The notes: generated from the sequence alone by a model not told the origin. Numbered from the stretch's first letter, positions 36,228 through 44,268 are shown. The stretch is 64,000 bases of DNA from Cenarchaeum sp. SB0675_bin_21 (GCA_009843815.1 VYCS01000011.1:1-64000); one strand, 5' to 3'. Made by a program: numbers and translations.

Positions 36228-36767
36228 ATGACATGTATGGATTTGAGTACTGTTAGGTCATGCTTAAACACGCCTTTAAACCCAACTCTGGAGCCAAACG
36301 GCTTGAAGCCCGCATCGGTACTACTGCTCATATACGGAAGCTGTCCGCACATAATAATGACCGTAAAATCCGAACATATGCGCATACATGCTGGTGAGGC
36401 ATCATTTCCCGGAGGTAAGCCCGAGGGTGGAGATATTGATTTGTGTCACACGGCACTACGGGAGACTCACGAAGAGGTTGGATTGAGAGTTGATCGTCAG
36501 AACGTAATCGGGCAGTTAGATGCCGTTCGTACTCTAAACTCAAAGTTCATGATACTGCCGTTTGTGGCCATACTAAATGACATCCCAAAATTGTCTCCAA
36601 ATGCAGAGGTATCCCGTATTTTACAGATACCGCTAGAGCCCCTACTTGACACGTTAGAACCAGATACCGAGCATGGTCCGCATATGTTCAATCTATACTA
36701 CAAGGATATGATAATTTGGGGGGCAACGGCGCGCATCCTATACCAAGTAAAGAAAACCATAGTTTAA
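36228..36767 (+). CDS. Nudix hydrolase, CoA-pyrophosphatase-like
   Basis: The Nudix box is complete: GGDIDLCHTALRETHEEVGL contains G-x5-E-like spacing followed by REtheEVGL with the metal-binding Glu residues. The preceding IIMTVKSEHMRIHAGEASFPGG is characteristic of the NudL/CoA-hydrolase subgroup, which cleaves CoA and related nucleoside diphosphates. The 179-residue length fits. The first ~25 residues could be an over-long start. L39e and L31e follow on the same strand 25 nt later. Confidence 0.82.
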   Translation: MTCMDLSTVRSCLNTPLNPTLEPNGLKPASVLLLIYGSCPHIIMTVKSEHMRIHAGEASFPGGKPEGGDIDLCHTALRETHEEVGLRVDRQNVIGQLDAVRTLNSKFMILPFVAILNDIPKLSPNAEVSRILQIPLEPLLDTLEPDTEHGPHMFNLYYKDMIIWGATARILYQVKKTIV

Positions 36768-36792
36768 AAATAGCACCTGTTTGGTATCTGAT

Positions 36793-36951
36793 ATGGCTGC
36801 ACGTAAATCATCATCCCGTAAGATTCGACTCATTAAAAAATCAAAAGAGGCAAGACCTGTTCCCACATGGGTCATATTAAAGACAAAGAAGGGAGTACGA
36901 ACCAATCCAAAACGTAGATCATGGAGAAGTGCCAGGACGAGAGTGGGTTAA
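36793..36951 (+). CDS. rpl39e: Ribosomal protein L39e
   Basis: A 52-residue, strongly basic protein of the large ribosomal subunit. It reads MAARKSSSRKIRLIKKSKEA, then PVPTWVILKTKK and ends RRSWRSARTRVG; the 'P.P.W...kt' and 'rr.WRr.rl' pattern is diagnostic of L39e, which lines the nascent-peptide tunnel. It is too short for standard ORF cut-offs. The stop is directly followed by the ATG of L31e with no gap, the usual archaeal L39e-L31e arrangement. Confidence 0.95.
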   Translation: MAARKSSSRKIRLIKKSKEARPVPTWVILKTKKGVRTNPKRRSWRSARTRVG

Positions 36952-37377
36952 ATGTCCATGGAGAATGTCTACACGATAAATCTAGGCAAGGTGTTGTTAT
37001 CTCAAAGACAGCATAGGGCAGTTAGAGCGATCAACATGATCAGAGAATATGTAAAGCGCCACACTGGAAATGACCATGTAAAGATAGATTCAGAATTGGC
37101 TGAAACAATATGGGCTCGAGGTGTTCGGAGTCCGCCCCGCAAGATAACTGTAGAGATAATAGAGGACGATACTACTGACGCTGTCATTGTGATGAATTAC
37201 GATGGAGAGCTGACCTCATCGGTGGAGGTCAGTGAGCCTGATGCAACCAAGCCAGAAAGGGCAGAAGACGAGACGCCTCAGATAGAGTCAGATCAGACTG
37301 AGTCGGCAGATACTGTAAAAGAGACCACCACATCTAAAACTGAAGATACGCCGCCTGCTCAAGAAGATAAAAAATAG
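36952..37377 (+). CDS. rpl31e: Ribosomal protein L31e with acidic C-terminal extension
   Basis: The first ~85 residues are L31e: VYTINLGKVLLSQRQHRAVRAINMIREYV, then DSELAETIWARGVRSPPRKITV. It sits on the large subunit near the tunnel exit. A Glu/Asp/Thr-rich tail of about 55 residues follows (for example SEPDATKPERAEDETPQ), which many archaeal L31e proteins lack, and is probably disordered. The gene follows L39e without a gap and ends where the convergent FtsZ-like gene ends. Confidence 0.95.
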   Translation: MSMENVYTINLGKVLLSQRQHRAVRAINMIREYVKRHTGNDHVKIDSELAETIWARGVRSPPRKITVEIIEDDTTDAVIVMNYDGELTSSVEVSEPDATKPERAEDETPQIESDQTESADTVKETTTSKTEDTPPAQEDKK

Positions 37378-38301
37378 TTATTCTATACTATACAGTTCTG
37401 TATCTGTAAAGAGCTTCACACCCACACCATCAGGGTATTCGTCATCAAGTTTTGTGGGGATGTCATTCAAGGGATCATACGCTTCAAACTTGCCCAGTGT
37501 ACTCAATGCTGAGACCAGCATTACACCTGTATCATCATGTTCAGTCACTATCTCTACAGATGCATCTGTAACTCCGGCAGTCAGTTTAGATATCTCCTCA
37601 ACAGTCCCCACCGGTATGTTGCCGGACACATAAATTATGGATCGCTTTACGCTGTTGGGGGGCGCTGTGGCGTATAACATCTTTATTGCATCATGTAGTG
37701 ATTCATCTGCATCATTCCTTTCTGGGCCTGTTGCAACTACAGATTGACCCGATAATTGGGCGCGGCCAAATGATGCCAGAACACTCTCCAGGGCATCGTT
37801 TCCTACGCGATAGCACTCATCTATAGTAAGATTTGGATTGCATTCTAGTAAAGAGTCATTATCTAGTATAACCAGAGAGTTTGAATTAGTTTGAACTTTG
37901 TGTAGAGAGACTCCAGCGTTAAAAATACGATCTTTTTCAAATCGAAATGGCATTATACAAAACGATATTACCGTATTTTGTAGTTTATAGCCCATCTCTG
38001 TTATAAGAGGCGCTATAGCAGCTCCCGTTCTGCCTGCCAGATTGGCCAGGACGATTACAGTATCATACTCAACCATCACTCTATACAAACTATCCATTGC
38101 CTCCTGTGAAGAGGCTCTTATCGATTCTACCGAAGGATTCACCATATTATCACACAAAATACGTATGTGTGGATGAGGATACGCAGTGTCTGCCGTATCA
38201 GTTGACACGATTAGGCAGTCCGCATCTAGCATGTTATACGTATTCTCTGCTAATCTAGATCCGCCACCAATACCTATAATCAATGCTCTATTACCTGTCA
38301 C
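37378..38301 (-). CDS. Divergent FtsZ/tubulin-like GTPase homologue
   Basis: The N-terminus IIGIGGGSRLAENTYNML aligns with the first nucleotide loop of FtsZ (GxGGxGxNaxNxM). The decisive tubulin signature GGGTGTG is replaced by LAGRTGAA at residues 88-95, and the T7-like region is hard to see, so GTP hydrolysis is doubtful. Thaumarchaea divide mainly with the Cdv system and carry such divergent FtsZ homologues, whose role is unsettled. The length, 307 residues, lacks the long disordered tail of bacterial FtsZ. A CdvB paralogue lies at 55997-56683. The gene is convergent with L31e. Confidence 0.78.
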   Translation of the reverse strand: MTGNRALIIGIGGGSRLAENTYNMLDADCLIVSTDTADTAYPHPHIRILCDNMVNPSVESIRASSQEAMDSLYRVMVEYDTVIVLANLAGRTGAAIAPLITEMGYKLQNTVISFCIMPFRFEKDRIFNAGVSLHKVQTNSNSLVILDNDSLLECNPNLTIDECYRVGNDALESVLASFGRAQLSGQSVVATGPERNDADESLHDAIKMLYATAPPNSVKRSIIYVSGNIPVGTVEEISKLTAGVTDASVEIVTEHDDTGVMLVSALSTLGKFEAYDPLNDIPTKLDDEYPDGVGVKLFTDTELYSIE

Positions 38302-38590
38302 AGAGATTGTATGTTTTAAGAGTTTAAAAGATATTTGGATAATTTTTCATGACTGTTTATCAAAATATTTAGACATACAGATTAGATTCGTTATTCATCT
38401 CACAATTTGGCAGTAGCTAGTTCTGGTCAGCACTACAGATAAAAGTCCACCACAAAGACTTTGGGTGTTTGGGCTCTGATTTTCTCAAGAATTGGTAGGA
38501 GGTCACTCAAAACTAGGCCCTAGCGGGTTCGGCTCACGCCCGGCCCAAAACTACCTGCGGTGGGTTTGCCTGTCGATATAACCTCGGCGG

Positions 38591-39010
38591 TCATGGTGCG
38601 GATATGCAGTCTGTCGTCCTGACAAACTCGGCGGCGAATAGTCCGTCAACGTATTGTTCCTCGTCGTTGGCCATGTAGAAGCAATGCACCGTTATGTGGC
38701 GGTCTCCCGGAAAGGCATATATCCTCAGGACGAGTTGGTTGCCGGTATCAGTGTTCATTACCCCAGCCTCCAGTTCCACCTGGTAGCGGTCCTGGTTGAC
38801 CCTTTCAACCGCGTCTGGGTATCGTTCGTAGAGTGCCCGGTAGGCGGCATCGTCCCGTATCGCGGCGATTGCCTCGTCGGGATCTATGCGCTCTTGATGA
38901 TGTTCCCAGGTAGTTGCTAGGTTGGGTATCGCCATCAACACGAATATCACGCATAGTATGAGTGATACTGATATGACCGTGATATAGGTAGCTTTCTTGA
39001 GGGCCTCCAT
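38591..39010 (-). CDS. Membrane-anchored protein, paralogue A of a divergent pair
   Basis: One N-terminal membrane helix (TYITVISVSLILCVIFVLMAIP) is followed by about 110 soluble residues, probably outside the cell. The core DAAYRALYERYPDAVERV and the end FAAEFVRTTDCISAP recur in the neighbouring gene on the other strand (HPAYLTMYERFPNAKEEF and FVAEYISSTACIEP). Each has a His/Cys-containing strand (HITVHCFY here) that could bind a metal. I use ATG 39010 (MEALKK); the longer frame to 39091 overlaps the neighbour's start. The DNA is GC-rich. I do not recognise the family. Confidence 0.65.
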   Translation of the reverse strand: MEALKKATYITVISVSLILCVIFVLMAIPNLATTWEHHQERIDPDEAIAAIRDDAAYRALYERYPDAVERVNQDRYQVELEAGVMNTDTGNQLVLRIYAFPGDRHITVHCFYMANDEEQYVDGLFAAEFVRTTDCISAP

Positions 39011-39042
39011 CGGGACGATGTATTTGCTAGACACAGATAAAT

Positions 39043-39504
39043 GTGATTGTTCGCGGGTACCATCCATTGGAAAAGATTCAACGCCTTGCATACTATCTAG
39101 GGATAGGCATGGGAATTACCCTGTTCACCCTGTTCCTGCTGACGGTCGTCCCCGGGCTGGTGCTGTACAGCGATCTTGGGAGGCTGAGCATCGACACTCG
39201 GTCCAACGAGGAGTTGATGGAGGCGTTTGCGGAACATCCGGCGTATCTGACAATGTACGAGCGGTTCCCCAACGCCAAGGAGGAGTTCGAAGGTAACGCC
39301 CATATCGGCGGCGGTTCGCTGCGCGTCGGGGTAGCCAATCTTGAAACAGGCGCGCAGCTCATCCTGCACCTGAGCACACACCAGCATAACATGCACACGC
39401 ATGCCGAGTGCATACAGGGCAACGAAGGTCCAATGGTTCGCATAGATAGTCTGTTCGTTGCCGAGTACATCAGCAGTACGGCATGTATTGAACCGACCGG
39501 TTGA
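39043..39504 (+). CDS. Membrane-anchored protein, paralogue B of a divergent pair
   Basis: One membrane helix (LGIGMGITLFTLFLLTVVPGLVLY) precedes a soluble domain with the same motifs as paralogue A: AYLTMYERFPNA, LRVGVANLETGAQLILHL and VAEYISSTACIEP. A His-rich stretch HQHNMHTHAEC is more pronounced than in A. The start is uncertain: GTG 39043 gives 153 residues, TTG 39067 would begin just before the helix. The two starts lie about 30-60 bp apart head to head, so the genes share one compact promoter region. The pair probably arose by an inverted duplication. The function is unknown. Confidence 0.65.
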   Translation: MIVRGYHPLEKIQRLAYYLGIGMGITLFTLFLLTVVPGLVLYSDLGRLSIDTRSNEELMEAFAEHPAYLTMYERFPNAKEEFEGNAHIGGGSLRVGVANLETGAQLILHLSTHQHNMHTHAECIQGNEGPMVRIDSLFVAEYISSTACIEPTG

Positions 39505-39682
39505 CTAGGCCGCCGGGATAACCATCGAAGGAACCAACAAGTGGATGACCCCCATACAGGTCGCCACAAGGTTGGCAGTCTAACCATCACCCTTTGCCCT
39601 TTTTCATTCTTACAAAGATCGGATCCTCCGACTACGGCCCCAACTCACACATGTTACAGTGGTTGCCAACTCACGTAGATAG
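39505..39682. other. Intergenic DNA up to tnpB element 2
   Basis: GC-rich at the left and then mixed in composition, with no coding signal. The stretch ends at the 8-bp direct repeat TACAGAAG (39683-39690) that marks the insertion site of the second tnpB element. Confidence 0.45.
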
Positions 39683-39690
39683 TACAGAAG
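39683..39690. repeat. 8-bp target site duplication, left copy (TACAGAAG)
   Basis: TACAGAAG directly abuts the left end of the element and is repeated in the same orientation at 41163-41170, directly abutting the right end. Confidence 0.8.
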
Positions 39691-39719
39691 GGGAATTACA
39701 TACAAAAGTACACAGCCTC
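39691..39719 (+). repeat. Left terminal inverted repeat of tnpB element 2
   Basis: The 29-bp arm matches the right arm (41134-41162) at 27 positions; only bases 9 and 10 differ (CA versus TG). Confidence 0.82.
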
Positions 39720-39801
39720 TGTTTTGAGAGTCAATGCTGACCCAACACAGATTTCGTGACTGCATCAATCCCCTTAAATACCATATACCGTATAACACAT
39801 T

Positions 39802-41157
39802 ATGATACGGATAGTCAGGGTACCGCTATACAGGGATGAGTTGTTTGCAGATTGGGCGCACCGCATGGGCCATGTGGTACGGTATGTGTACAATAGGGCC
39901 GTATCAGAGTATATGTTTGGCGGCGAATATATGGAGAGGGTGGTGGTATATATACTACAGCCATTCAAACTACCAAACACACTGGATGGTTTTACATCAG
40001 CTACACTGGAAGATGACTACCAGGTATATGACTTTGGGCCATCAAAGAGGAAACTAAAGTACGGCATGTACAAACAACTTACGGAGTGGCGCGCAGAGTC
40101 AGATTGGATATCTGACTTACCTATGGTATTTGGACGCGGCGCCATACAGGATGCCTCGGTTGCATGTAGAAGAGTTATGGATGACAACTCCAACCACGCG
40201 CCATACCGCCGTAAAGACGGCCGCATTATACTTAGTTCCGTTACACCGCCTGTACGGAAGGATGAGCATACCATACATATCCCCGGATACGGCACAGTAA
40301 AGACCGCCAAGCCCATTGACGTATCATGGGATATGCGGTCATTCAAGATAGTCGATGTCACCAAGAAGGTAACCAAATACACCAAGCCGTCAGACCACAT
40401 GTTTGAATTGCATATTGCAGTGCATATACCGGTAAAACCGCACCGTAATACGGGTATAGTACGGGGTGTTGATGTGGGAGGCAAGCACCTTGCAGTTACG
40501 GTCGATACAAACGGCAATGTAATAATACACAACACACGCCATAGAGAAATCCTGCGGGAGATAGACGCTCTCAAGAGCCTGCGCGACCACAAGGTACGGC
40601 ATGGCCGGAAGTGGCACATATTGAACGACCAAATAAAGCAACTATACAGGAAGGCTGATGGCATCGCCGTAAACACCATAAATCAGACCGTATCGTGTAT
40701 CGTACAAGGCGCGGATGCCATCATAGCCGAGATATTATCTATACAGGACATGACTACACATGGCGGGAATTATAAAAGACACATGAATCGCTCCATGCGG
40801 GAGAATAGACTTGGTGAGTTTCTACGGAAGTTGGCGCAGCGATGCGAGAGGGAGGGAATTCCGCTATGCGGGGTGATGGCCAAATATACAAACCAGACGT
40901 GCCATATGTGTGGTCACGTAGACTCGGAGTCGCGTATCACGTGCGACAAATTCATTTGCACTAACTGTACCAGAGTGTTTCACGCGGATGTCAATGCCGC
41001 CTGGAATATTTTGCATCGGGCGGCGGGGAACGTCGTCCTTAGACGGCCGGGGCATAAGAAGGGCTACAAGCCAACACCCGCCATGCTCCGTTCTATACAA
41101 CGAGGTCGTCAGAAAAGGCATGAGTGTACAGCCGAGGCTGTGTACTTTTGTACATAA
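39802..41157 (+). CDS. tnpB: TnpB-type RNA-guided RuvC nuclease (intact)
   Basis: All features of TnpB are present in 451 residues. The first RuvC motif is VRGVDVGGKHLAVTV (Asp near residue 224), the second acid is in AIIAEILSIQDM, and a four-Cys zinc ribbon CHMCGH...CTNC leads directly to HADVNAAWNI with the third Asp. The C-terminus is basic. TnpB enzymes use a guide RNA copied from the element's 3' end to cut DNA next to a target motif. A hairpin at 41128-41141 (ACAGCC-GA-GGCTGT) inside the end of the gene could be part of such an RNA. There is no TnpA (Y1 or serine) gene beside it. The stop is within the right terminal repeat. Confidence 0.88.
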   Translation: MIRIVRVPLYRDELFADWAHRMGHVVRYVYNRAVSEYMFGGEYMERVVVYILQPFKLPNTLDGFTSATLEDDYQVYDFGPSKRKLKYGMYKQLTEWRAESDWISDLPMVFGRGAIQDASVACRRVMDDNSNHAPYRRKDGRIILSSVTPPVRKDEHTIHIPGYGTVKTAKPIDVSWDMRSFKIVDVTKKVTKYTKPSDHMFELHIAVHIPVKPHRNTGIVRGVDVGGKHLAVTVDTNGNVIIHNTRHREILREIDALKSLRDHKVRHGRKWHILNDQIKQLYRKADGIAVNTINQTVSCIVQGADAIIAEILSIQDMTTHGGNYKRHMNRSMRENRLGEFLRKLAQRCEREGIPLCGVMAKYTNQTCHMCGHVDSESRITCDKFICTNCTRVFHADVNAAWNILHRAAGNVVLRRPGHKKGYKPTPAMLRSIQRGRQKRHECTAEAVYFCT

Positions 41158-41162
41158 TTCCC
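41134..41162 (-). repeat. Right terminal inverted repeat of tnpB element 2
   Basis: Inverted partner of 39691-39719 (27 of 29 positions). It overlaps the last codons and stop (41155-41157) of tnpB, so the end of the protein is encoded by the repeat itself. It also contains GTAC-TTTT-GTAC, a small self-complementary unit. Confidence 0.82.
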
Positions 41163-41170
41163 TACAGAAG
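41163..41170. repeat. 8-bp target site duplication, right copy (TACAGAAG)
   Basis: Exact direct copy of 39683-39690, directly outside the right end of the element. Confidence 0.8.
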
Positions 41171-41178
41171 CTTAAGAA

Positions 41179-41195
41179 GGCATAATTATTATGCC
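41179..41195. terminator. 17-bp palindrome between convergent genes
   Basis: GGCATAATTATTATGCC is a perfect palindrome apart from its central base. It lies in the short gap between tnpB and the convergent methylthiotransferase gene, outside the element's target duplication. It could fold into a hairpin that ends or stabilises the transcripts, but archaeal terminators are mainly T-runs, so the role is uncertain. Confidence 0.3.
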
Positions 41196-41228
41196 AATCC
41201 ATCTTGTGATCTTTGAGAATAGTGTATT

Positions 41229-42491
41229 TTATACAATTATCCCAGCTAAGCCATGTTCGGTGGCATTATTTACCAAAACATTCTGGCATACAGATAGTTC
41301 TGCTCCATCAACATGTATGGGTCTGTACGCTTTGTTGCGCCCTCGTACTCCGCCTGAGGACATCTCCGAGAATAACACCTCGCCTTGCCATCCAATCCAT
41401 TGTTTGTTTGACTCTAGAGATAGCCTCCTAGTAATGTCATGTAGTGTGCGACTCCTCTGTTTTACGATATCCGGACTGATTTGGGTCATCTGTGCAGCTT
41501 CGGTGCCGGGTCTTGCAGCATACCGAGACAGATTTACCATATCTGGACGCATATCTTTGATTAATGATACAGTGCCAGCAAAATCCTCATCGGTCTCTGT
41601 GGGAAATCCCACTATTATGTCTGTGGAGATGGTACTGCGTGGAAACTTACGTCGGAACTGTTCAACTACACTACGAAAGGTTTTACTGGTATGGCCACGA
41701 CGCATTTCCATCAGTGTATCATCACTTCCACTCTGTACGGGTAGGTGTAAAAATTTGTACACTTTCTCTGACTCATACGACTTTAACAAAGAGTCCCGTA
41801 TACGAGGCATGTACATTGGGTTCATCATTCCCACACGTATCATAAAATCACCATCTATCTTCACTATAGCATTGATCAGGCTAGGCAGGTCAGTACCTAT
41901 GTCTAATCCGTAGCACCCATTATCTGTACTGCTCAACCATATCTCTTTACAGCCATCCTGTACATCATGGCGTACTTGCCTAACTATATCACCTATACGA
42001 TGACTGGATATGTCGCCCTTGGCCAATTTAGTTTGACAGAATGAACAGTCGCTCATGCACCCTGTTGCTATCTGCACTATGGATATGGACTGATTTATTC
42101 GTACTCTGGGAAGAGTAAGTTTGTCAGATTTATCAACACTCAGCTCCTCTCGACGTATACCAACTAGTGTATCATTCACCACATCAAGAGTACTCCCTAT
42201 AGAGTTAGGGCCCATTAAACTAGCATTGTCTGCAAACTTCTCCACCGTCTTTTGTTCTGCTTTGGGCATACATCCTGCCACCACCAAAGGTCGATCTCCC
42301 ATGGTCTTAATTCGGTGTATCATCTTGTTCGCAGTCGCATCCTTGACCGAGCATGTGACCAACACGCCTATGTCAGATTCACTCCTATCACCGGTAAGTG
42401 TATGACCCGCTCCAGACAATATACCTGATATCATCTCAGAGTCCGAATAACTGGCGGCACATCCATGAGCTTCAACGTATATGCGAGCCAT
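41229..42491 (-). CDS. tRNA (t6A37) methylthiotransferase, radical SAM
   Basis: An archaeal/eukaryotic CDKAL1-type enzyme that adds a methylthio group to t6A at position 37 of ANN-decoding tRNAs. The N-terminal UPF0004 domain has its three cluster cysteines (YVEAHGCAASYSDSE, LVTCSVKDAT, VVAGCMPK). The radical SAM cluster is ATGCMSDCSFCQTKLAKG (CxxxCxxC), and the barrel continues with FLHLPVQSGSDDTLMEMRRGH and IIVGFPTETDEDF. A C-terminal TRAM-like region follows (WIGWQGEVLF). It abuts fumC, whose stop shares a base with this gene's start region, so the two are probably one transcript. Confidence 0.9.
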   Translation of the reverse strand: MARIYVEAHGCAASYSDSEMISGILSGAGHTLTGDRSESDIGVLVTCSVKDATANKMIHRIKTMGDRPLVVAGCMPKAEQKTVEKFADNASLMGPNSIGSTLDVVNDTLVGIRREELSVDKSDKLTLPRVRINQSISIVQIATGCMSDCSFCQTKLAKGDISSHRIGDIVRQVRHDVQDGCKEIWLSSTDNGCYGLDIGTDLPSLINAIVKIDGDFMIRVGMMNPMYMPRIRDSLLKSYESEKVYKFLHLPVQSGSDDTLMEMRRGHTSKTFRSVVEQFRRKFPRSTISTDIIVGFPTETDEDFAGTVSLIKDMRPDMVNLSRYAARPGTEAAQMTQISPDIVKQRSRTLHDITRRLSLESNKQWIGWQGEVLFSEMSSGGVRGRNKAYRPIHVDGAELSVCQNVLVNNATEHGLAGIIV

Positions 42492-43867
42492 CAGGATAGT
42501 AACTCATCCACCTCATCGGCGGTCATTAAATTCAAAGATATTGCTAAGTCCCGTATTGTCTTGCCGGTAGCCAGAGACTCTTTGTATAATTGTGCAGATT
42601 TTTGGTAGCCTATTTTAGGTGCCAAAAGAGTCACTATAACTGGGCTGCGCTGTATATCACTCTGTAATCGCGCAGTATTTGCTGTCAAGCCCTCTATTAA
42701 ATTGGCACGAAATACAGGGATAAACCTATACAACATGTCTGTAGATTCCAAGATGCACTTTAGCATACCTGGTAGCATTACATTCAACTCAAACTGACCG
42801 GCGCCTGCAGCCATCGATACGGATGCATCGTTTCCCATAACATTGTAGCATATCATATTCATACATTCTGCCAGTGACGGGTTTACCTTGCCGGGCATTA
42901 TGGATGAACCTGCATGTACAGCAGGAATTCCAATCTCCGAGAGGCCCGCCATGGGTCCAGATGCCATAAGCCGTATATCGTTGGATATCTTGCCCAACTC
43001 AGCTGCCAGGCCCCGTAGTGCTCCAGAGAATGCGGCTGCGGCAAACCGACTCTGTAGTCCATGTCGCATATCGGGTTCCATAACCAGAGGCAATGATGAT
43101 ATGTTTGCCAACTCAGATATCACAATACTGCGATAACCATCTGGTGTATTGGCCCCACTACCCACTGCCGTCCCACCTAGCGCCACCGGGTACAACTCTT
43201 TTATTGTATATTGTACCAATTTAGTACACTTGGTCACTGCAACAACATATGCTGCAAACTCATCGCCCAGTGTAAGTGGTAATGCATCCATAAGGTGAGT
43301 CCGTCCTATCTTACGAAATTTGCTGAACTCTTCAGCCTTACTTTGTAGGGATCTGATCAGTAGATTCAGTTCAGGCATCAGCTTGTTTGCACCCATCAAA
43401 ATTGACATATGCATAGCGGTGGGATATGTATCGTTGCTTGACTGAGACATGTTTACATGATCGTTTGGATGTAAATGCTGATACTCACCTAAGTTTTTGC
43501 CCAATATGCGCAGGGCCGCATTTGCAATGACCTCATTCGTATTCATATTAAATGCAGTACCGGCTCCAGAGTTTATCATATCTACAACAAACCACTCAGT
43601 TAGATTGCCATTCAGTATATCATCACATGCTTGAGTGATGGCATCCCCCTTTACAGTATCCAAGGAGTTGGTACGCATATTTGCTATTGCAGCAGATCGT
43701 TTTATCATGACAAACGAGTCTCTCAGTGCTGGATGTGATGCATGGCCTGTTACTTGGTACTGTTTTAAAGCCCTAGCAGTGAATGCTCCATAGTATGCCT
43801 CACTGGGCACCTCTACCTTCCCCAAAGAGTCCTCGTCATATCTAACTGACATTGTTTTGCATGACAT
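42491..43867 (-). CDS. fumC: Class II fumarate hydratase
   Basis: The enzyme interconverts fumarate and malate. The family signature GSSIMPGKVNPSLAE, which carries the mobile catalytic Ser loop, is at about residue 313. Substrate-binding blocks include NTNEVIANAALRILG, NDHVNMSQSSNDTYPTAMH and KIGRTHLMDALPLTLG (here RKIGRTHLMDA). The LMDA and GTAVGSGANT segments fit fumarase better than aspartase, although the two are related. Length (458 aa) is standard. Together with malate dehydrogenase it serves the dicarboxylate part of the carbon-fixation cycle of these archaea. Its 3' end meets the methylthiotransferase gene. Confidence 0.9.
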   Translation of the reverse strand: MSCKTMSVRYDEDSLGKVEVPSEAYYGAFTARALKQYQVTGHASHPALRDSFVMIKRSAAIANMRTNSLDTVKGDAITQACDDILNGNLTEWFVVDMINSGAGTAFNMNTNEVIANAALRILGKNLGEYQHLHPNDHVNMSQSSNDTYPTAMHMSILMGANKLMPELNLLIRSLQSKAEEFSKFRKIGRTHLMDALPLTLGDEFAAYVVAVTKCTKLVQYTIKELYPVALGGTAVGSGANTPDGYRSIVISELANISSLPLVMEPDMRHGLQSRFAAAAFSGALRGLAAELGKISNDIRLMASGPMAGLSEIGIPAVHAGSSIMPGKVNPSLAECMNMICYNVMGNDASVSMAAGAGQFELNVMLPGMLKCILESTDMLYRFIPVFRANLIEGLTANTARLQSDIQRSPVIVTLLAPKIGYQKSAQLYKESLATGKTIRDLAISLNLMTADEVDELLS

Positions 43868-44268
43868 ATTCCATTATTTGAATTTGTAGTTGTATCGCGT
43901 ACACTTCAAATCTAAGATACGAATAATCCAGCTGCTCATATAATTAAGATATCATATGTCAGGTCACAACCATCATTGTTACAACTTACGCAGACCTCAG
44001 GTGCAGACTTGGACTGCAATCACTTCTGATTTAGATAGGCATACACATAGTGTGAGGATATACTCATTGACATCCTAAACCAGAAAAATTTTCAGGTCTT
44101 ACCTTAAATATACTAAAATAAAATTGAACTTCAAATTAGGCATAGGCGGAGCCAAAAGCGCCAATAAGAGACAGTATACTGTGGTGGGTCACTGGTAAGT
44201 ACGACTTTTGCACCAACAAACGTTGATACGATAAACAAATATATAATTACAATATTGCTTTATACGCA
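43868..44268 (+). promoter_or_regulatory. nirK upstream region
   Basis: This 401-bp gap separates the divergent fumC and nirK starts and holds no gene. Two features stand out. An AT-rich TATA-like tract (AAATATATAATTAC, about 44238-44251) lies 20-30 nt before the nirK ATG, giving a short or absent leader. A perfect 12-bp palindrome, ACAGTATACTGT (44171-44182), lies about 90 nt upstream of the ATG and could be a regulator site. A second AT-rich tract is at about 44103-44128. Confidence 0.5.

Larger units (their letters stand above)
39691..41162 (+). mobile_element. tnpB element 2 with terminal inverted repeats and 8-bp target duplication
   Basis: The element is 1472 bp. The left end (39691-39719) starts GGGAATTACATACAAAAG; the reverse complement of the right end (41134-41162) starts GGGAATTATGTACAAAAG. 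Over 29 bp the arms differ at two adjacent positions. The flanks are exact 8-bp direct repeats, TACAGAAG. Inside lies one intact tnpB-type gene whose stop codon is within the right repeat. About 80 bp between the left repeat and the start codon contain no gene. With element 1 this gives two independent cases of tnpB between inverted repeats with 8-bp duplications, a structure not expected of IS200/IS605. Confidence 0.85.

Noticed and set aside
38515-38560. tRNA-like string with GGGTTCGGCT in GC-rich DNA
   Set aside because: No matching acceptor, D or anticodon stems can be folded around it.
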